DNA of 64,000 nucleotides from Vespula vulgaris (GCF_905475345.1 NC_066610.1:593501-657500); one strand, 5' to 3'; shown: positions 23,572-38,275, numbered from the stretch's first letter. Notes: generated from the sequence alone by a model not told the origin. Translations and numbers: made by a program.

Positions 23572-26500
23572 TTACATAAATGTTCGTAATACTGACAAGT
23601 AAGCCATCGATGTCTTCATTATCTGCAAAATTTATAAAAACATGCTGAATCATTTGAAAATCGAACTGTTTCAATTATAGAAAATTTTCGAAATGAAAAT
23701 TCGGAAAACTAATAAAAAAAGAAAAACATGATTTAAAAGATATAATATCTTTTTGTAAAAATAAAATTTCTTTGTAAAAAAATTAAAAACTTACATCGGC
23801 AAAAGTGCGCAAGGACACAACGCAAAATTTCGCACAAGTCAATCGCAATGGTTTTCTAGCACGAATCATGCAAATGTAAATGGATTTCACATCGATCATC
23901 GACAGCTCGTACCAGTCGCAATGATATAGCGCATCGCATAAATTCGTGCTCTGGATTAAACGAAGAAAACAAAAAAAAAACACAGGAACAAAATTGTATC
24001 AATAAACGATTGAATAAAATTACTGAATGAATTGTAATTCTATAAGAATTCAATTAATTACTTCTTCGATGAGACATTCACCGATGTAACAATAAGTGAA
24101 CAATGTGCCCGACAGAATGGAAACGTATATAACGAACGTTATTATACCGACTCCTTCTAATACCGCTAAACTCTGCAAAATTAAAAATTATTTATTAGAC
24201 GATGTACAGTATAAAATTTGCGTAGCGTAGCATGTACATACGGTTAGCATTTGATAGCTCGATATACAAATTTGAATCGTTGTACCTAACAATTGTTGAC
24301 AAATAACGATGTTAAAACTGTCTTCTAATATATCAGCTAATCTGAAACAAATATGAAGAAAGTAAATTATTTTTTACAATGACATCTTCCTCATACTAAA
24401 AGAAAAACAAATTGTTCTACTGTCAAGTAGTATTATTATTAGTGAGTATTAGTATTGAAGATTATGAGACACGTGTCGTTTCTGTTTTTGCTAAAGAACG
24501 ACTTTAAAACAACTCCTTCAAATTTTTCTTACGAAAAATCAAATATTGATAATTCTATGTATTTGAGAATAACATATTCAAACAAAAATTTGTTCGATTT
24601 AAAATCTAAAATGATGTAACTAGAAAGTCTTTTTGAAATATTAAAACGAAATGATAAGATCATCTCAAATTTTATTATTCGTGATAAAATATAGACAAAG
24701 AATAAACTGATATAAAAAGAAAATATTTTTATACGCACACAAAATTATAGTGAATCTATATTAATTCAGACAAAAATATATGTGTTTTCATTTAATATTA
24801 AAACAAAAATGGCGTTGAAAAAGTTTTTCGATATTTATTCTCACATAAGAATAAATAGATGATCTTTTCTTGCAAAAACTTTTTTTGCAATTAAATCGTT
24901 TACAACTTCATTGATAAGAACCTATATTGTTAAAAACAATTCTACTATAAAACAAACTTATATAATTGTAATAAACTTCTAAGAAAAAAGAAGGAAATAT
25001 TAAAAAATTCAAATACTAAAAATACACACGAAAAAATTTGCCTCTGAATAGCATTTTACGCATTTGTATCATTCAAAATAAACAAAAATAAAATATATTT
25101 CATTCAATGGAGATTCCTTTATGAATTGGTTTGCTTTAATTAGAGAAATAACGTCACTTTATTAAATGATGATGTCGAATAATCAATTTATGAATTCCTC
25201 GTCGAGAACCATCGGTATCATTTAAAACATCCTTAACTCTGAACTTCAATATGGCCAATTGTCCAGTAAGATGAAATCCAGTAGAAGCCAATAAACAATC
25301 AGTTCCAATATAACCGGAAATAACCATTGTTATACGAAAAAATTCGTATATGCAACCAAATGCATAACTTTTTGCATCGTACGGCTTGACTAATGGCTTT
25401 ATTTTATAAGGTAATTTATATTCCAATGAAGAATTCGCCATAACTGTATAAAAAAAAAAAATTATAATAAACGTTAATAACATAATTTTTTTTTAATCAT
25501 TCACAAAGATTATTACTGTTCTGAAGAACGCAGAAAAGAGACGAATTTTTCTATATACTATATTTTATATTTAAAATAAATTAATTTTCTATATATTTCA
25601 TACAGATATATTATATATTACATATATACATTATTTATTATAAAATTAATTTTTATCCACAAAATCTTATTACGATTATACTTTTTATTATTCTTACTAT
25701 ACTTTTCCGTTTTCTTTTGATTATTGCTATTATTAAAATTTTTATATTTATAATTATATATTTTGTAATATAATTATAATAATAATATTCATACATGATT
25801 ATTTAATTAATACATAATTTGTCTTTTTAAATATATAATGCATGAATTTTTAATCCATTATGTAATTTTGAAAACATGAGTATTGAAATCAATTTTCAAT
25901 TCAAATCAATTTCAAGTTGAAACTTCAAATATTTTTCAAACATCGCCGACAATTCAACATAAATAAAAATATATTTGAAAAAAAAGTTATTTGTTCACTT
26001 AAATAGAATATATTTCTATTTGAGAAAGCACATTTGACATTGCAATGATTTAAATATATTTCACTACATAAAAATCTCTCCATTACAAGCAGATAATTCT
26101 TATCAGAAAAATTCATGCATACATACATACATATATGGATATCTACAAAGGAAATCGAAAAAATTTAAACAAAATGATATATAATAAAAATATTTAAATT
26201 GAGATTATTACCCGCAAGAATACTTGGTACGACAGTTCTAAAATAATATACAATAATTATGAAGGTCATCGCTGGGAACGCAGTCATGACAAATATGTAG
26301 GAAAATTTGTTATATTTCGTAAAAATCATTCTCTCCTCTTTGGTTTTATAATTATCAACGATATAATCATCATCCGTTTCTGTTAAAAATCTTGACAAAG
26401 ACCGATACTTCATTCGGCACATCCCACATTTCGTCAATGTCATTAACATCAGCATATTCTCCATAATATTTGTCAGTACGTAACGAATATTTTTGATGGA

Positions 26501-28930
26501 TTCGATCAAATCGAGAAATCCTAAAAAACTGTAAAGACATCCATAAAATAGACATGGTAGAAACAACGAGTCCCGAATTTCCAAGGGCCAAACTCCAGAA
26601 AAACCGAGCAATCGTCTGCTCCACGTAATCGCTTTCTTGGCATTGGTGAAATATTTAACCTTGAAGAAGATAATGGAAAGCAAGAATGTTTCTATTAAAT
26701 AGTATATAACAGAATTGGTGGTTCAAAAGTGTTCGTAATTCGTAAAATAACGAGCCTAAAGAGTGTCTCCGAAGAATAATCTTCCATTGGCCACTATATT
26801 GGTAGCCAATGTCAAAATTTTTAATAACAATATGTGACAGAAAGTGTCTAGATGATTTGAAAAATCAATTACTTCTTTCTCAATCTTTTCGAGATTAATG
26901 ATTTTCTATCGAATTGTCAAAATTTCGTAGGCATTGTAGTTTTGAATTATGAAAAAAGAAATTAGTCTAAAGGATCTAATTCAAATAAATTTATTGATTT
27001 CGAAAGTCAACTAGGATCTCTTTCGACACACGCTGTATTACATATTGCTATAATATCTATCAACCACTTCAATCATCGTGATTTTTTATAATCTTCTAAA
27101 AATTTTTGGTCCTATCAATGGCCATCTTGAATAATAAAAAGATTAATCCTGTAAACAATAAAATTTCACTATATGTCATTCTTTATTAATCTTTTCTACT
27201 TTTTAATAAATACAAAGAAATAAAAAATTTAAACAGGAATATATTAAAAAAAAATCAAAAAATGAAAGAGTCAAAAAATGTAACAGTACAGTCTCAAAAA
27301 TTACTAAACAAAAACGATTAATGAGATATTATTGCAAACTGTACATAACACAAAACACAGTATTGCAATTTTTTATTAAATATCATTAGTTAAAAATAAA
27401 AATATGTATAGTTTTGTAAGTACAAATGTTTAACGTTATAGCTCGTACAGTATTGAAAACAATTTCAAATCATATTTTCATAACTAATAAATAATGAAGA
27501 AAAGATATATACGAAGTCTGAAATTTCCTTATATATGAAATTAAAACAAAAATTATAAAAATAAAAATCATTAATATATCCTGTAATTTAACCCATAATA
27601 TATCCTCATATTTTACTCAAAAATTGATTATCACTCATAATAGCCATTTAAAAAGAATCACTATGATATCTTCGTAAAAAAGAATATTATCTTTCTGTAC
27701 ACGTCAATAAACTTACAAATAATAATATTCGTTTATAAATATAATCAAAATATAGGTACATCTAAAATATTAAAACATATTTATATACCGTATAAAAAAA
27801 TACTGATTACGTAAATTATACAAAATCAAAAAATGCCAAAAGAAAATATATTAAAATACATCAAAATATATATACACACATAGATACACATAGGATAATA
27901 TAAATATCTATGTATATAATAATTAGAAGACACATTTTTAAATACTGAAACGTTGACACATTGATTGCTACAATATTTTCATACCTAATTCAAAAAGTTA
28001 CAGTACAATTATCACAGTTATAATAATTTTATTATAACAATTAATTATAATTATGATGCTTAAATAAAATTATACTCTTATCTCTGTAATACCTCAATGA
28101 CATATAGATGCCCATATCAATCAGAGAGTTGCCTAAAAATGTAGAATTGTTTATACAAATACCGTATAAACTTCTAGAAAAAAAGGGATAATGAGTTTCA
28201 AATATTTCAGTAATAAATCGAACATTTCTTTTCGCACATCATAGAATGTAAATCTAAAACTTTCGAAATATTAAAGTCTAATAAACTGAATGATAACCGA
28301 AATAATAATTCATTTTTACATCAAGAAAATATAAAAATGAATAATAAACAGTCACATTTTCATTATTATAAATTGCTATTAAAAACAAAAATTATTAACA
28401 ATTATTAATTGTTCCACAATGCACAATTCTTACTACTCATTTGTACATTTAGAAAAATATTTTATTCGATATCACTTGAAATATGAATTAATTACTTCTT
28501 CCATTAATTAAAAATTATACACTACGACCACTTCGACAAAATAATTAACACATGTAATACCACAGTAGCAATCAATTTGCCAAAAAAATTTCTAATCAAG
28601 ATCACGATTTTTCCAAGTAATGACGAAGATTAAAAAAATTAAAAATAACGAAAGAAACAAATCAAAAGACAGTTCCGATTGCACCCTATAAAAAATATTA
28701 CCAAAATTTTGTCGAGACCTCGAAAATTAGAAAAATGCAAAAAAAGGAACAGTTTCGATTTCTTGAAACCATGACAATGGATTCTCCTTTTAGGAAAGTC
28801 AGAATAAAATAACTCTAGATGATTATTTTCACAAAATATCGCACTCGTCAAACGAACTGACAACTATTTAAAAAAAAATTAATTAATAAATACAATGACG
28901 CTGTCACCATACTTCTCTGGTTCCTTCCAT
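23572..28930 (-). CDS. Odorant receptor copy 4 (7tm_6), intact, 7 coding exons
   Basis: Exons, 5' to 3': 28930-28913 (M-E-G-T-R-E), 26659-26212, 25443-25158, 24341-24242, 24172-24062, 23950-23795, 23622-23572 (stop TAA). The joined frame gives 389 residues. Exon 2 is the NAKKAITW/VWPLE type and exon 4 the CQQLLGTT type, as in copy 1. Exon 6 (STNLCDALYHCDW, IDVKSIYICMIR) also matches copy 1 closely, but intron 2 is the long class (768 nt), unlike copy 1. The exon 3 donor reads ATAAA/GTGACG rather than ATAAG/GTGAC, giving a Lys instead of Arg at the junction and a weaker donor. The exon 6 donor is GTAAGT rather than GTGAGT. The whole intron-1 segment near the start exon is almost identical to copy 5. 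Confidence 0.92.
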
Positions 28931-29633
28931 TTGGCTCGATCGAAAGTCGCAGTTGGACTGTGCGTGGGGGCACGATCTACTCCCGACGTAAACTACGTAC
29001 GAAAGGGGTTGAAAACGCTATGTTGAATAGTTCATGCAACTAACGAAAAAAGAAGAAAAAAAAGAAAAGGAAAAAAGAATATGAAAGAGTTTTTGAGTTC
29101 GTCCCGGTCCGAATCGAAAGTATAGACTAAAAAAAGATAATAATGAGAAGGGGTGAGTTACTGACAAACTCAGTAGACTCAACAATAATCGATCAACACT
29201 CGACAAACGATGTTTTGCATTAATCATTTTTGTCTACCCTGTTCTCTAAGTAGAATATTCCTTGTCTTCTCTTTTTTTGAGAGTCTATATCCGTCAAAAG
29301 TTTCTGCGGAACGCCCTCGTGAATATTTCTCGAGCAAAAAAAGAAAGCGACACCACTCACTGTTACTACGGAATAGAAAAAAAAGAAATAGAAGGGTATC
29401 CAAGTTGTCAAGTAGTCGAATACTAGCCTTCAACGAGTCTTCTTGTTGTCAGTTCTCTTCTAACCGGTCGTCATGTAGTTTACAAAAAGCATGTTAGAGC
29501 ATCGGTGTCATAAGAATGGTATTGTTGAAAATGTTTGGGGCTGCATCTAGAAATAAGAAAAATTGTTGCTAAATTCGATTATACATGGGAAGTTAAACAA
29601 GAATATTTTCAAGTGAGAAAAATTATTACTTAC
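28931..29633 (-). promoter_or_regulatory. 5' leader/promoter block of copy 4, with intron-like element
   Basis: Contains TGCATTAATCATT at 29216-29228 (about 292 bp before the ATG), a TATA-like GATATAGA site near 29285-29292, and an 87-nt intron-like element at 29547-29633. That element has donor GTAAGTAATAAT and acceptor TTCTTATTTCTAG on the minus strand. The upstream half of the block is about 96% identical to that of copy 7. The ATG-proximal half is closest to copy 5. Confidence 0.55.
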
Positions 29634-29964
29634 GTGCGATAAGGACTTTTTGAAGTTGGCATTTAGCAAAGTGCATTTTACTTTATTATGGCTAAGGACA
29701 TAGCTCAGAAATATTATATTACTCGAGAGATCGATTACGGTAAATATATATATAATCGATTAATTATTATTGATGGTAATAAACTTAGTGTTTGAATTAT
29801 TAATTTTTTTCGTTACAAGCAGCACTTACAATCTTATGCAATATCAAGAGACACCTACACACATACGGTCATTCATATTTATTCTCAGTCGTCTATAATT
29901 TCTAAATTAATAATATATGTGTAATATAAATTAGGAAATATATGTATACACACACACACACACA

Positions 29965-29995
<31 letters not shown>

Positions 29996-30705
29996 TTATA
30001 TTTATATTTATGATGTGTGTGTGCGTATTTATATATACATATATATATATACACATATTTTTTATATACACGTACATATATATATCTAACATTAATATTT
30101 TTGAAATAAATATAAATTAATATTTAAATTTAAAATTAAGACATACATCCTTAAATCATAGTTAAAATATTTGTAATTTGTCATAACTTTCAAATCATAT
30201 TTATATATGTAAAATTTAAATTATACTTAAATATAAAATATAGTTAAATGATTTAAAAATAATAAAACTATATATATTACACAAATTAAAATTATAATTT
30301 ATGTAACATCCGTCATCATGAACAAAAACATTTAGTTATTTTAAATTGCAATTATTTAGTTATTCTAAATGGAAAAAGAAACAAAATTCTTTTCTTTAAT
30401 ATTAAAATATAAACACAAGATACGAATCTGGGATACACATACACTCTTAGTGCTTTTGTGCAAATGTATATAAATTTCTAATAAATTAACAATATTGAGC
30501 ACTCTATTTAAAGTGAAAACTTGAGTCATAGTCAAATAAATAACAAATATATCATAAATAATGTTTAACTTGCCAATACTTAATTTAATAATGGTGTTAT
30601 ATGCAAACTTATTACATGCAGTATATTCAAAATTTTTATCAAAATTTTTGTCAATAACAATATTCCACTAATAAATATTCAAGCCTAATTATGTCACAAT
30701 TCTGT
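29634..30705. other. Spacer between copy 4 leader and copy 5
   Basis: AT-rich with no gene. A self-complementary (AC)n-ATGT-(GT)n tract at about 29948-29978 can fold into a perfect hairpin and is followed by TA repeats. The 3' flank of copy 5 begins at about 30480. Confidence 0.6.
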
Positions 30706-33700
30706 CTAGATAAACGTTCGTAGTACTGATAGGTAAGCCATTGATGACTTCACTATCTGCAAAATTTACAAAATAGTGACAGATCATATGAAAAAGATGA
30801 CAAATCTCCAACTAATTAAATTATCGAACATATTCTAAATGAAAATTCGGAAAACTAATAAAAAACAGAAATACAAAGATCTAAAAGATAAAATATTTCA
30901 TTATAACAATAAAACAAGAAAACAATGTAAACAACACCAAAAAAAAAATAATAAAAAGTATGAAGAAGAATATTTAAAAAAGAAGAATAATTAAAAAATG
31001 ATTCGTTCAAACAAAAATCTCGAAATTTACTTTTCTTGAAAAAATAATGAAAAATATAAAAAATATCATCCAGATAAATGATGAAAACTTAACATACAAA
31101 AACAATAAATCACGAACAAATAAAACTAAACAGTTCTCAGGAAAACCAAAACTTTTAGAACACGAAATATACATTTAAAAAATACTTGAGAAGAATCACG
31201 AAAGTAAAATAAAGAAAAAAAAACAAACGATTAACGAGATGCCGATTATAAGATAATGACTTAAAAATGAAAAGAAAATCTTGAATCCTGCAGATGAAAC
31301 GCAAAAAAAAAAGAGAAGAAGAAGAAACAGAAATAACAATACGACTCACCTCAGTAAAAGTACGCAAAGACACAATGCAAAGCTTCACACAAGTCAATTT
31401 TAGTGGCTTTCTAGCTCGCATCATGCAAATGCAAATCGATTTCATATCGATCGTCGACAGTTCATACCAGTTGCAATGATAAAGAGCTTCGCATAAGCTC
31501 GTGCTCTGGATTAAAGAAAGAACAAAAAAAAATAACAAAACGGTATCAATACATTATTAAATCAAATTACAGATTGAATTGAAATTCAATAAGAATTCGA
31601 TTAATTACTTCCTGAATGAGACATTCACCGATGTAACAATAAGTGAACAATGTTCCCGACAAAAGAGAAATGTACATAAAGAACGATAATATACCGATTC
31701 CTTCTAATACTGTTAAACTCTACAAAATTAGAAATTATTTATTAGATTATATAAAATGCAACATTTCCGTAGTGTTACGTATACATACGGACAGCATTTG
31801 ATAATAAGATATACAAAGCTGTAACGTTGTCCCAAATAAATGTTGTCCAATAACTATATTAAAACTATCCTCTAATATATCCGCTAATCTGAAACAGATA
31901 CGAAGAGAATAAATTATTTTTTATGGCATCTTCCTCATATTAAAAAAAAAATAATTTGTTTAATAGTATTAGTATGCGATAATATTAAAAATTATGAGGC
32001 GCAATTCATTTTTATTTTTGCTAAGAAATGCATTTAAAGGATGAAACAACCCATCGGAATCTATTTGCAAAGAAATCAAATGTTAACAATTTGATATAAT
32101 CGACAATACGTATTCAAACAAAAATTTGTTCGATTTTTAATCTTAAATAATATGGCTAAAAAATTATTTGAAACGTTAAAAGAAAAATCTCGAAATTTAC
32201 TTTTCACGATAAAATAAAAATAAAAAATGAATCGATCTAAAAAAAAAATGTTTTCATACACGTAAGAAATTCTATACAAGTACAAATATATATTAATTAA
32301 AACGAGATTTATTTGCTCTATTGTAAATAATAAAACAAATATGGAGCCGTTATAAACGTTTTTGATCATTTACTTTCGCATAAGTTTACAAAAAAAAGCA
32401 CATGATATTTGAAGTTTTTCTTTTGATTGAATTACATACAATCTCATTAATAAAAACCAGTATTATTAATAACAATTCTAGTAGTGAATAAACCATCTAA
32501 TTTTGTTATGACGAAATTGTAATAAAACTCTAAGAAAAAACGAAACATTTCAAACAATCCACTTCCTAAAAATACCCTCAAAAACTACATCTCATAATTC
32601 ATAACGCTCTACGCATTTGTATCGTTTAAAATGAACAAAAAAAAATATTACGATCAGCATACGTTCCATTATGAATTAGATTTAATTATAGAAATGACAT
32701 CACCTTATCAAACGATGATGATGAAGAATCATTTTTCGAATTCCCTCCCGACAACCGTCGGTGTCATTTACAACATTCTTCGCTCTGCACTTCAAAATTG
32801 CCAATTGACCGGTAAGATGAAATCCGGTAGTAGCCAATAAACTATCGGTCCCAATATAACCGGAAAGGATTATAATTGTACGAAAAAATTCGTGTATGCA
32901 GCCGAATGTATAGCTTTTTGCATCATACGGCTTCAATAACGGCTTTATTTTATAAGGTAATTTATATTCCAATGAAGAATTCGTCATAACTGTATAAAGA
33001 AAAAATTATTATTTACATTAATAACATCATTTTTTTTTAATCATTCGCACAGATTATTATTGCTTTGACAATTACAGAAAAGAAACAAATTTTTCTTTAT
33101 ATTATATTTTATATTTAAAATAAATTAATTTTCTATATATTATATACAGATATATTATATGTTACATATATACATTATTTATTATAAAATTAATTTTTAT
33201 CCATAAAATTTTATCACGATTATACTTTTTTATTGTCCCTTACTATACTTTTTTCGTTTTCATTCGACTATTGCTATTATTATTGCAATTATTAAAATTT
33301 TCATATTTCTAATTATACATTTTGTAATATAATTATAATATTAATATCGATACATAATTATTTAATTAATACATAATTTGTATTTTTTCAATATAGAGCA
33401 GATGAATTTTTAATCAATTATACAATCTTGTATACATACATATATACTGGCGATTCAAAAGAAAGATTATATATCGGAAAAATAATAGTATTTAATGAAA
33501 AAATGTTTTAGTAAAATCTCAGGCATTGTTTAAATATCTCCGACAATTGAAGATGGATAAGAAAACATTGGAAAAAAAGTTAATTATTCATTTAAATAGA
33601 ATATATTCCTATTAAAAAAAATGGAAGTTCCTATTCGAGACAACAAAGTTGTCATTGAAATGACTTTGAAATATCCCAATAAGCAAAAACTTCTCCATTG

Positions 33701-36515
33701 AAATCAGCTAACACTTGTCAGAAAAATTTATACATACATATATATATTACATAATATCTATAGTGTCGTTAGAAGGAAATCTAATAAATTCACAAAAAAA
33801 TGGACATATAATAGAAAGGTTAAAAATAATTGTATTACCCATGAGAATACTCGGTATGACAGTTTTAAAATAATACAAAAGAAGTATGAAGGTCATCGAT
33901 GGGAACGACATCATGATGAATATATAGGAAAATTTGTTATACTTCATAAAAATCAGCCTCTCTTCTTTAGTTTTATAATTATCGACTGTGTAATCGTTTT
34001 CCGTTTCTGTCAAAAATCTTGACAATGATCGATATTTTATTCGGCACATTCCAAATTTTGTCAGTGTCATTAACATCAGCATATTCTCCCTAATGTTTAT
34101 GAGTACGTAACGAAAATCTTTGATATATTCGATCATATCGAGAAGTCCTAAAAAACTGTAATGACATCCATAAAATAGAAAAGGTACGAATAAAGAGTCC
34201 CGAATTTCCATTGGCCAAACCCCAGAAAAACTAAGTAATCGTTTACTCCACGTTAAAGCTTTCATGGTTCTGGTGAAATCTATAACCTTGAAAAAGATAA
34301 TACAAAACGGCGATGTACTATACTACAGAATTGGAGATCCAAAAGTATTCATAGCTTGAAAAATTATGAGTCTAAAATGTGACTCGAACAAATTTTATTC
34401 GATTGGCCAATATGTTGGTATCTAATGTCAGAATTTTTAATACCAATGTGGAACGAAGGAAATCCACGTGATTTCAAAAATCAATTACTCCTTTTTGACG
34501 TTTTTCAAGGCTAATGGTTCTCTTTCGGATTGTCAAGTAGATTGTAGACTTTGTAGGTTTTCATTCTGAAAAAAAATTCGTCTAAATAGTCTAATTATAA
34601 TAAATTCATTGATATGCAAAGTTTACTATTGATTCCTTTGATCCACTCTGTATTAAATATTCCGACATTACTTATACACTAATAAATAAATCAATAATCG
34701 AGATTTTTTCAAATCCTCTAAGAAGTTTTACTCTAATTAGTATGAAAAATAAATTATGTTAACGCTGTAACCAATGAAATATCACTATTTTTTATATTTT
34801 ATTAATCTTTTTTACTTTGTACTTAATATTTTAATAAATATAATGAAATAAAGAAGTTAAAAAGGAATGTGTTAAAGAAAGATTAATATTAAAAAATGAC
34901 GAAAGTATAGTTCAAAAAAATTAATAAACAGAAAAGATTAATCAGATAGCAGTTAATTATTATTAATTAAAAATGAAAATAAGAAAAGTTTTGTAATGCA
35001 AATATTCAAAATATCGCTTTTATGGTATTGAAAACATTCTTTAAACTCATATTTTCATAATTAATAAATAATGAAAAAAATAGATATGCAAAGTTAGAAT
35101 TTTTTTATATTTAAAATTAAAAAGAAAATCATAGCAAAAAAATTTGAATTATTACATATCTTTGTATTTCATTGAAAAATTCATTATAATCTTTGGGAGG
35201 TTGAAATATTATTCATAATAATCAGTCAAAAAAATCATTGTAACGTTATCGCAAATACAAATATTGTTTTTGTTTAGATAAATCTTCTTTTACACGTCAT
35301 TAAACTTGCACATAATAATATTCTTTTATAAATAAAATCAAAATATAGATATATTTAATATCTTAAAATATATTTTATACCGTATTAAAAATTACGAATT
35401 CTCTAAATTTTATAAAATCAAAAAATGCTGAAAAAAAATACATTAAAAGATATATGTATACACATAGATACACGTAGACAGGGTAATATAAATATCTATG
35501 TATATAATAATTAGAAGATAAGTTTTTAAATACTGAAACATTGACACGTTGATTGCTACAATATATTCATACCTAATTCAAAAAGCTACAGTGCAGTTAT
35601 CACAGTTATAATAATTTTATTATAACAATTAATTATTATTATGATGCTTAAATGAAATTATACTCTTATCTCTGTAATACCTCAATGACATATAGATGCC
35701 CATATCAATTATTGTCTGCAAATGTAGAATTGTTTATACAAACACCGTATAAACTTGTAAAAAAAGAGATAATGAGTTTCAAATATTTCAGTAATAAATC
35801 GAACATTTCTTTCCGCACATCATAGAATGTAAATCTAAAACTTTCGAAATATTAAAGTCAAATAAACTGAATGATAACCGAAATAATAATTCATTTTTAC
35901 ATCAAGAAAATATAAAAATGAATAATAAACAGTCACAGTTTCATTATTATAAATTGCTATTAAAAACAAAAATTATTAACAATTATTAATTGTTCCACAA
36001 TGCACAATTCTTACTACTCATTTGTACATTTAGAAAAATATTTTATTCGATATCACTTGAAATATGAATTAATTACTTCTTCCATTAATTAAAAATTATA
36101 CACTACGACCACTTCGACAAAATAATTAACACATGTAATACCACAGTAGCAATCAATTTGCCAAAAAAATTTCTAATCAAGATCACGATTTTTCCAAGTA
36201 ATGACGAAGATTAAAAAAAATTAAAAATAACGAAAGAAACAAATCAAAAGACAGTTCCAATTGCACCCTATAAAAAATATTACCAAAATTTTGTCAAGAC
36301 CTCGAAAATTAGAAAAATGCAAAAAAAGGAACAGTTTCGATTTCTTAAAACCATGACAGTGGATTCTCCTTTTAGAAAAGTCCGAATAAAATCACTCTAG
36401 ATGATTATTGTCACAAAATATCGCACTCGTCAAACGAACTGACAACTATTTAAAAAAAAAAAATTAATAAACAGATACAATGACGCTGTCACCATACTTC
36501 TCTGGTTCCTTCCAT
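30706..36515 (-). CDS. Odorant receptor copy 5 (7tm_6), intact, 7 coding exons
   Basis: Exons, 5' to 3': 36515-36498 (M-E-G-T-R-E), 34286-33839, 32989-32704, 31888-31789, 31719-31609, 31505-31350, 30756-30706. The joined frame gives 389 residues. The stop is TAG, and the last residue is Ile instead of Met (YLSVLRTFI). Exon 2 is the DFTRTMKALTW/VWPME type, close to copy 8, while exon 4 is the GQHLFGTT type of copies 3 and 6, making this the clearest mosaic gene. Exon 6 (STSLCEALYHCNW) matches copy 6. In exon 3, GTDSLLATTGF replaces GTDCLLASTGF, as in copy 6. Intron 2 is long (849 nt). Part of intron 3 is almost identical to copy 3. Confidence 0.92.
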
Positions 36516-37199
36516 TTTGCTCGATCGAAAGTCGCAGACGAACTGTTCGTAGGGGTATGATCTACTCCCGACGTAAACTACGTACAAAAAGGGTTAAAAA
36601 CGCTATGTTGAATAATTTATGCAACTAACGAAAAAAGAAGAAAAAAAAAGGAAAGGAAAAGAGAATATGAGAGAGCTTTTGGGTTCGTGTCAAAAAAAAA
36701 GTAGAAATAAGAAGGGGTGAGTTGTTAACGAATATAGTAGACTCAACAATAATTGATCAACACTCGACGGACACTGTTCTGCATTAATCATTTTTGTCTA
36801 CCCTGTTATCTAAGTGAAATATACCATGTCTTCTCTTTTTTTCGGACTCTATATCCATCGAAAGTTTCTATGTAACGCCCCCGTGAATATTTTTCGAGTG
36901 AAAGAAAGATACAACGACGCTCACTATTACTACTAAATAGAAAAGGAAGAAAAACTAAAAGGGTTTCCAAGTTGTTAAAGAATTGAATACTAGCCTTTTA
37001 CGAGTTTTCTTACTGTCAGTTCTCTTCAAATCGGTCGTGATGTAGTGTACAGAAAGTATAATAAAGCAACGATGTCATATAAATGGAATTGCTGAAGATC
37101 TTTTGGCTACGTCTGGAAATAAGAAACATTACTGTTAAATTCGATTATATGTGAGAAGTTAAACAAAAATCTTTTCAAGTGAGAAAAATTATTACTTAC
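36516..37199 (-). promoter_or_regulatory. 5' leader/promoter block of copy 5, with intron-like element
   Basis: Contains TGCATTAATCATT at 36780-36792, about 271 bp before the ATG, slightly closer than in other copies because of a small deletion near 36690. The TATA-like motif lies near 36850, and an 87-nt intron-like element at 37113-37199 runs from GTAAGTAATAAT to TTCTTATTTCCAG on the minus strand. Confidence 0.55.
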
Positions 37200-37601
37200 G
37201 TGCGAAAAGAACTTTTGAATTCTGTATCCAGCAAAGTGAATTTTATTTTATTAAGGCAAAGAACATAACTCAAAAATATTATTATTCGAAAGATTGTTTA
37301 TGGTAAATATATATAATTAATAATTATTGATGATAATAAATTTACTTATATTGATTTAAACTTACTTATACTGATAATAAACTGTTTCAATTATTAATTT
37401 TATTCGTTACAAGCATATGCTAGGTCAACAGTCACATAAATACATACATACATTCATATTTATTCTCTGTCGCCTATAATTTGCAATTTAATAATATATA
37501 TGTAATATAAATTAGACAATATCTGGGTGTGTGTGGGTGTATACATGCATATATGCATATATAATGTTAAACATATATGTATATATGATGTATATTATAT
37601 A

Positions 37602-37651
<50 letters not shown>

Positions 37652-38275
37652 ACATTAATATTTTGAAAATCAATACAATTTAATATGTAAATATAAAATT
37701 AATACATATATCCTTGAATCATAGTTAAAATATCTTTATTTTGTAATAATTTTCAAATTGAATTTATATATGTAAAATTAAAATTATATTTAAATATAAA
37801 ATATATTTAAATGATTCAAAAATAATAATATTATACGCTATATATTACACAAATAAAACTTATAATTTCTGGAATATATAATATTCTGTAATATCATGAC
37901 GTAGAAAAAATATTTAATTATTCTATGGAAACAAAATTCTTTTTTTTTAACATTGAAATATATACACAAGATATGACTCTCGGATATACATACGCATTTA
38001 CGTCTATCTTAGAGCTTGTGTGCAAATGCAAAAAAAATTCTAATAAAGTAACAAAAATGAAAACTCTGGTAAAAATAAGGACTTGAGTCAAGAAATGAGT
38101 CAAATATAGTCATTTAAATAACAAATATATCACCCATAATGTTTATATTGCCAATACTTAACTTAATAACGTGAATGTATACAAATTTACAACATGCAGT
38201 ATATTCAATATTTTTATCAAAATGTCAATAACAATATTCCAGTAATAAATATTTAAGGCTGATTATGTCACAATT
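37200..38275. other. Spacer between copy 5 leader and copy 6
   Basis: AT-rich with no gene. A long TA microsatellite lies at about 37613-37648. The 3' flank of copy 6 follows. Confidence 0.6.
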
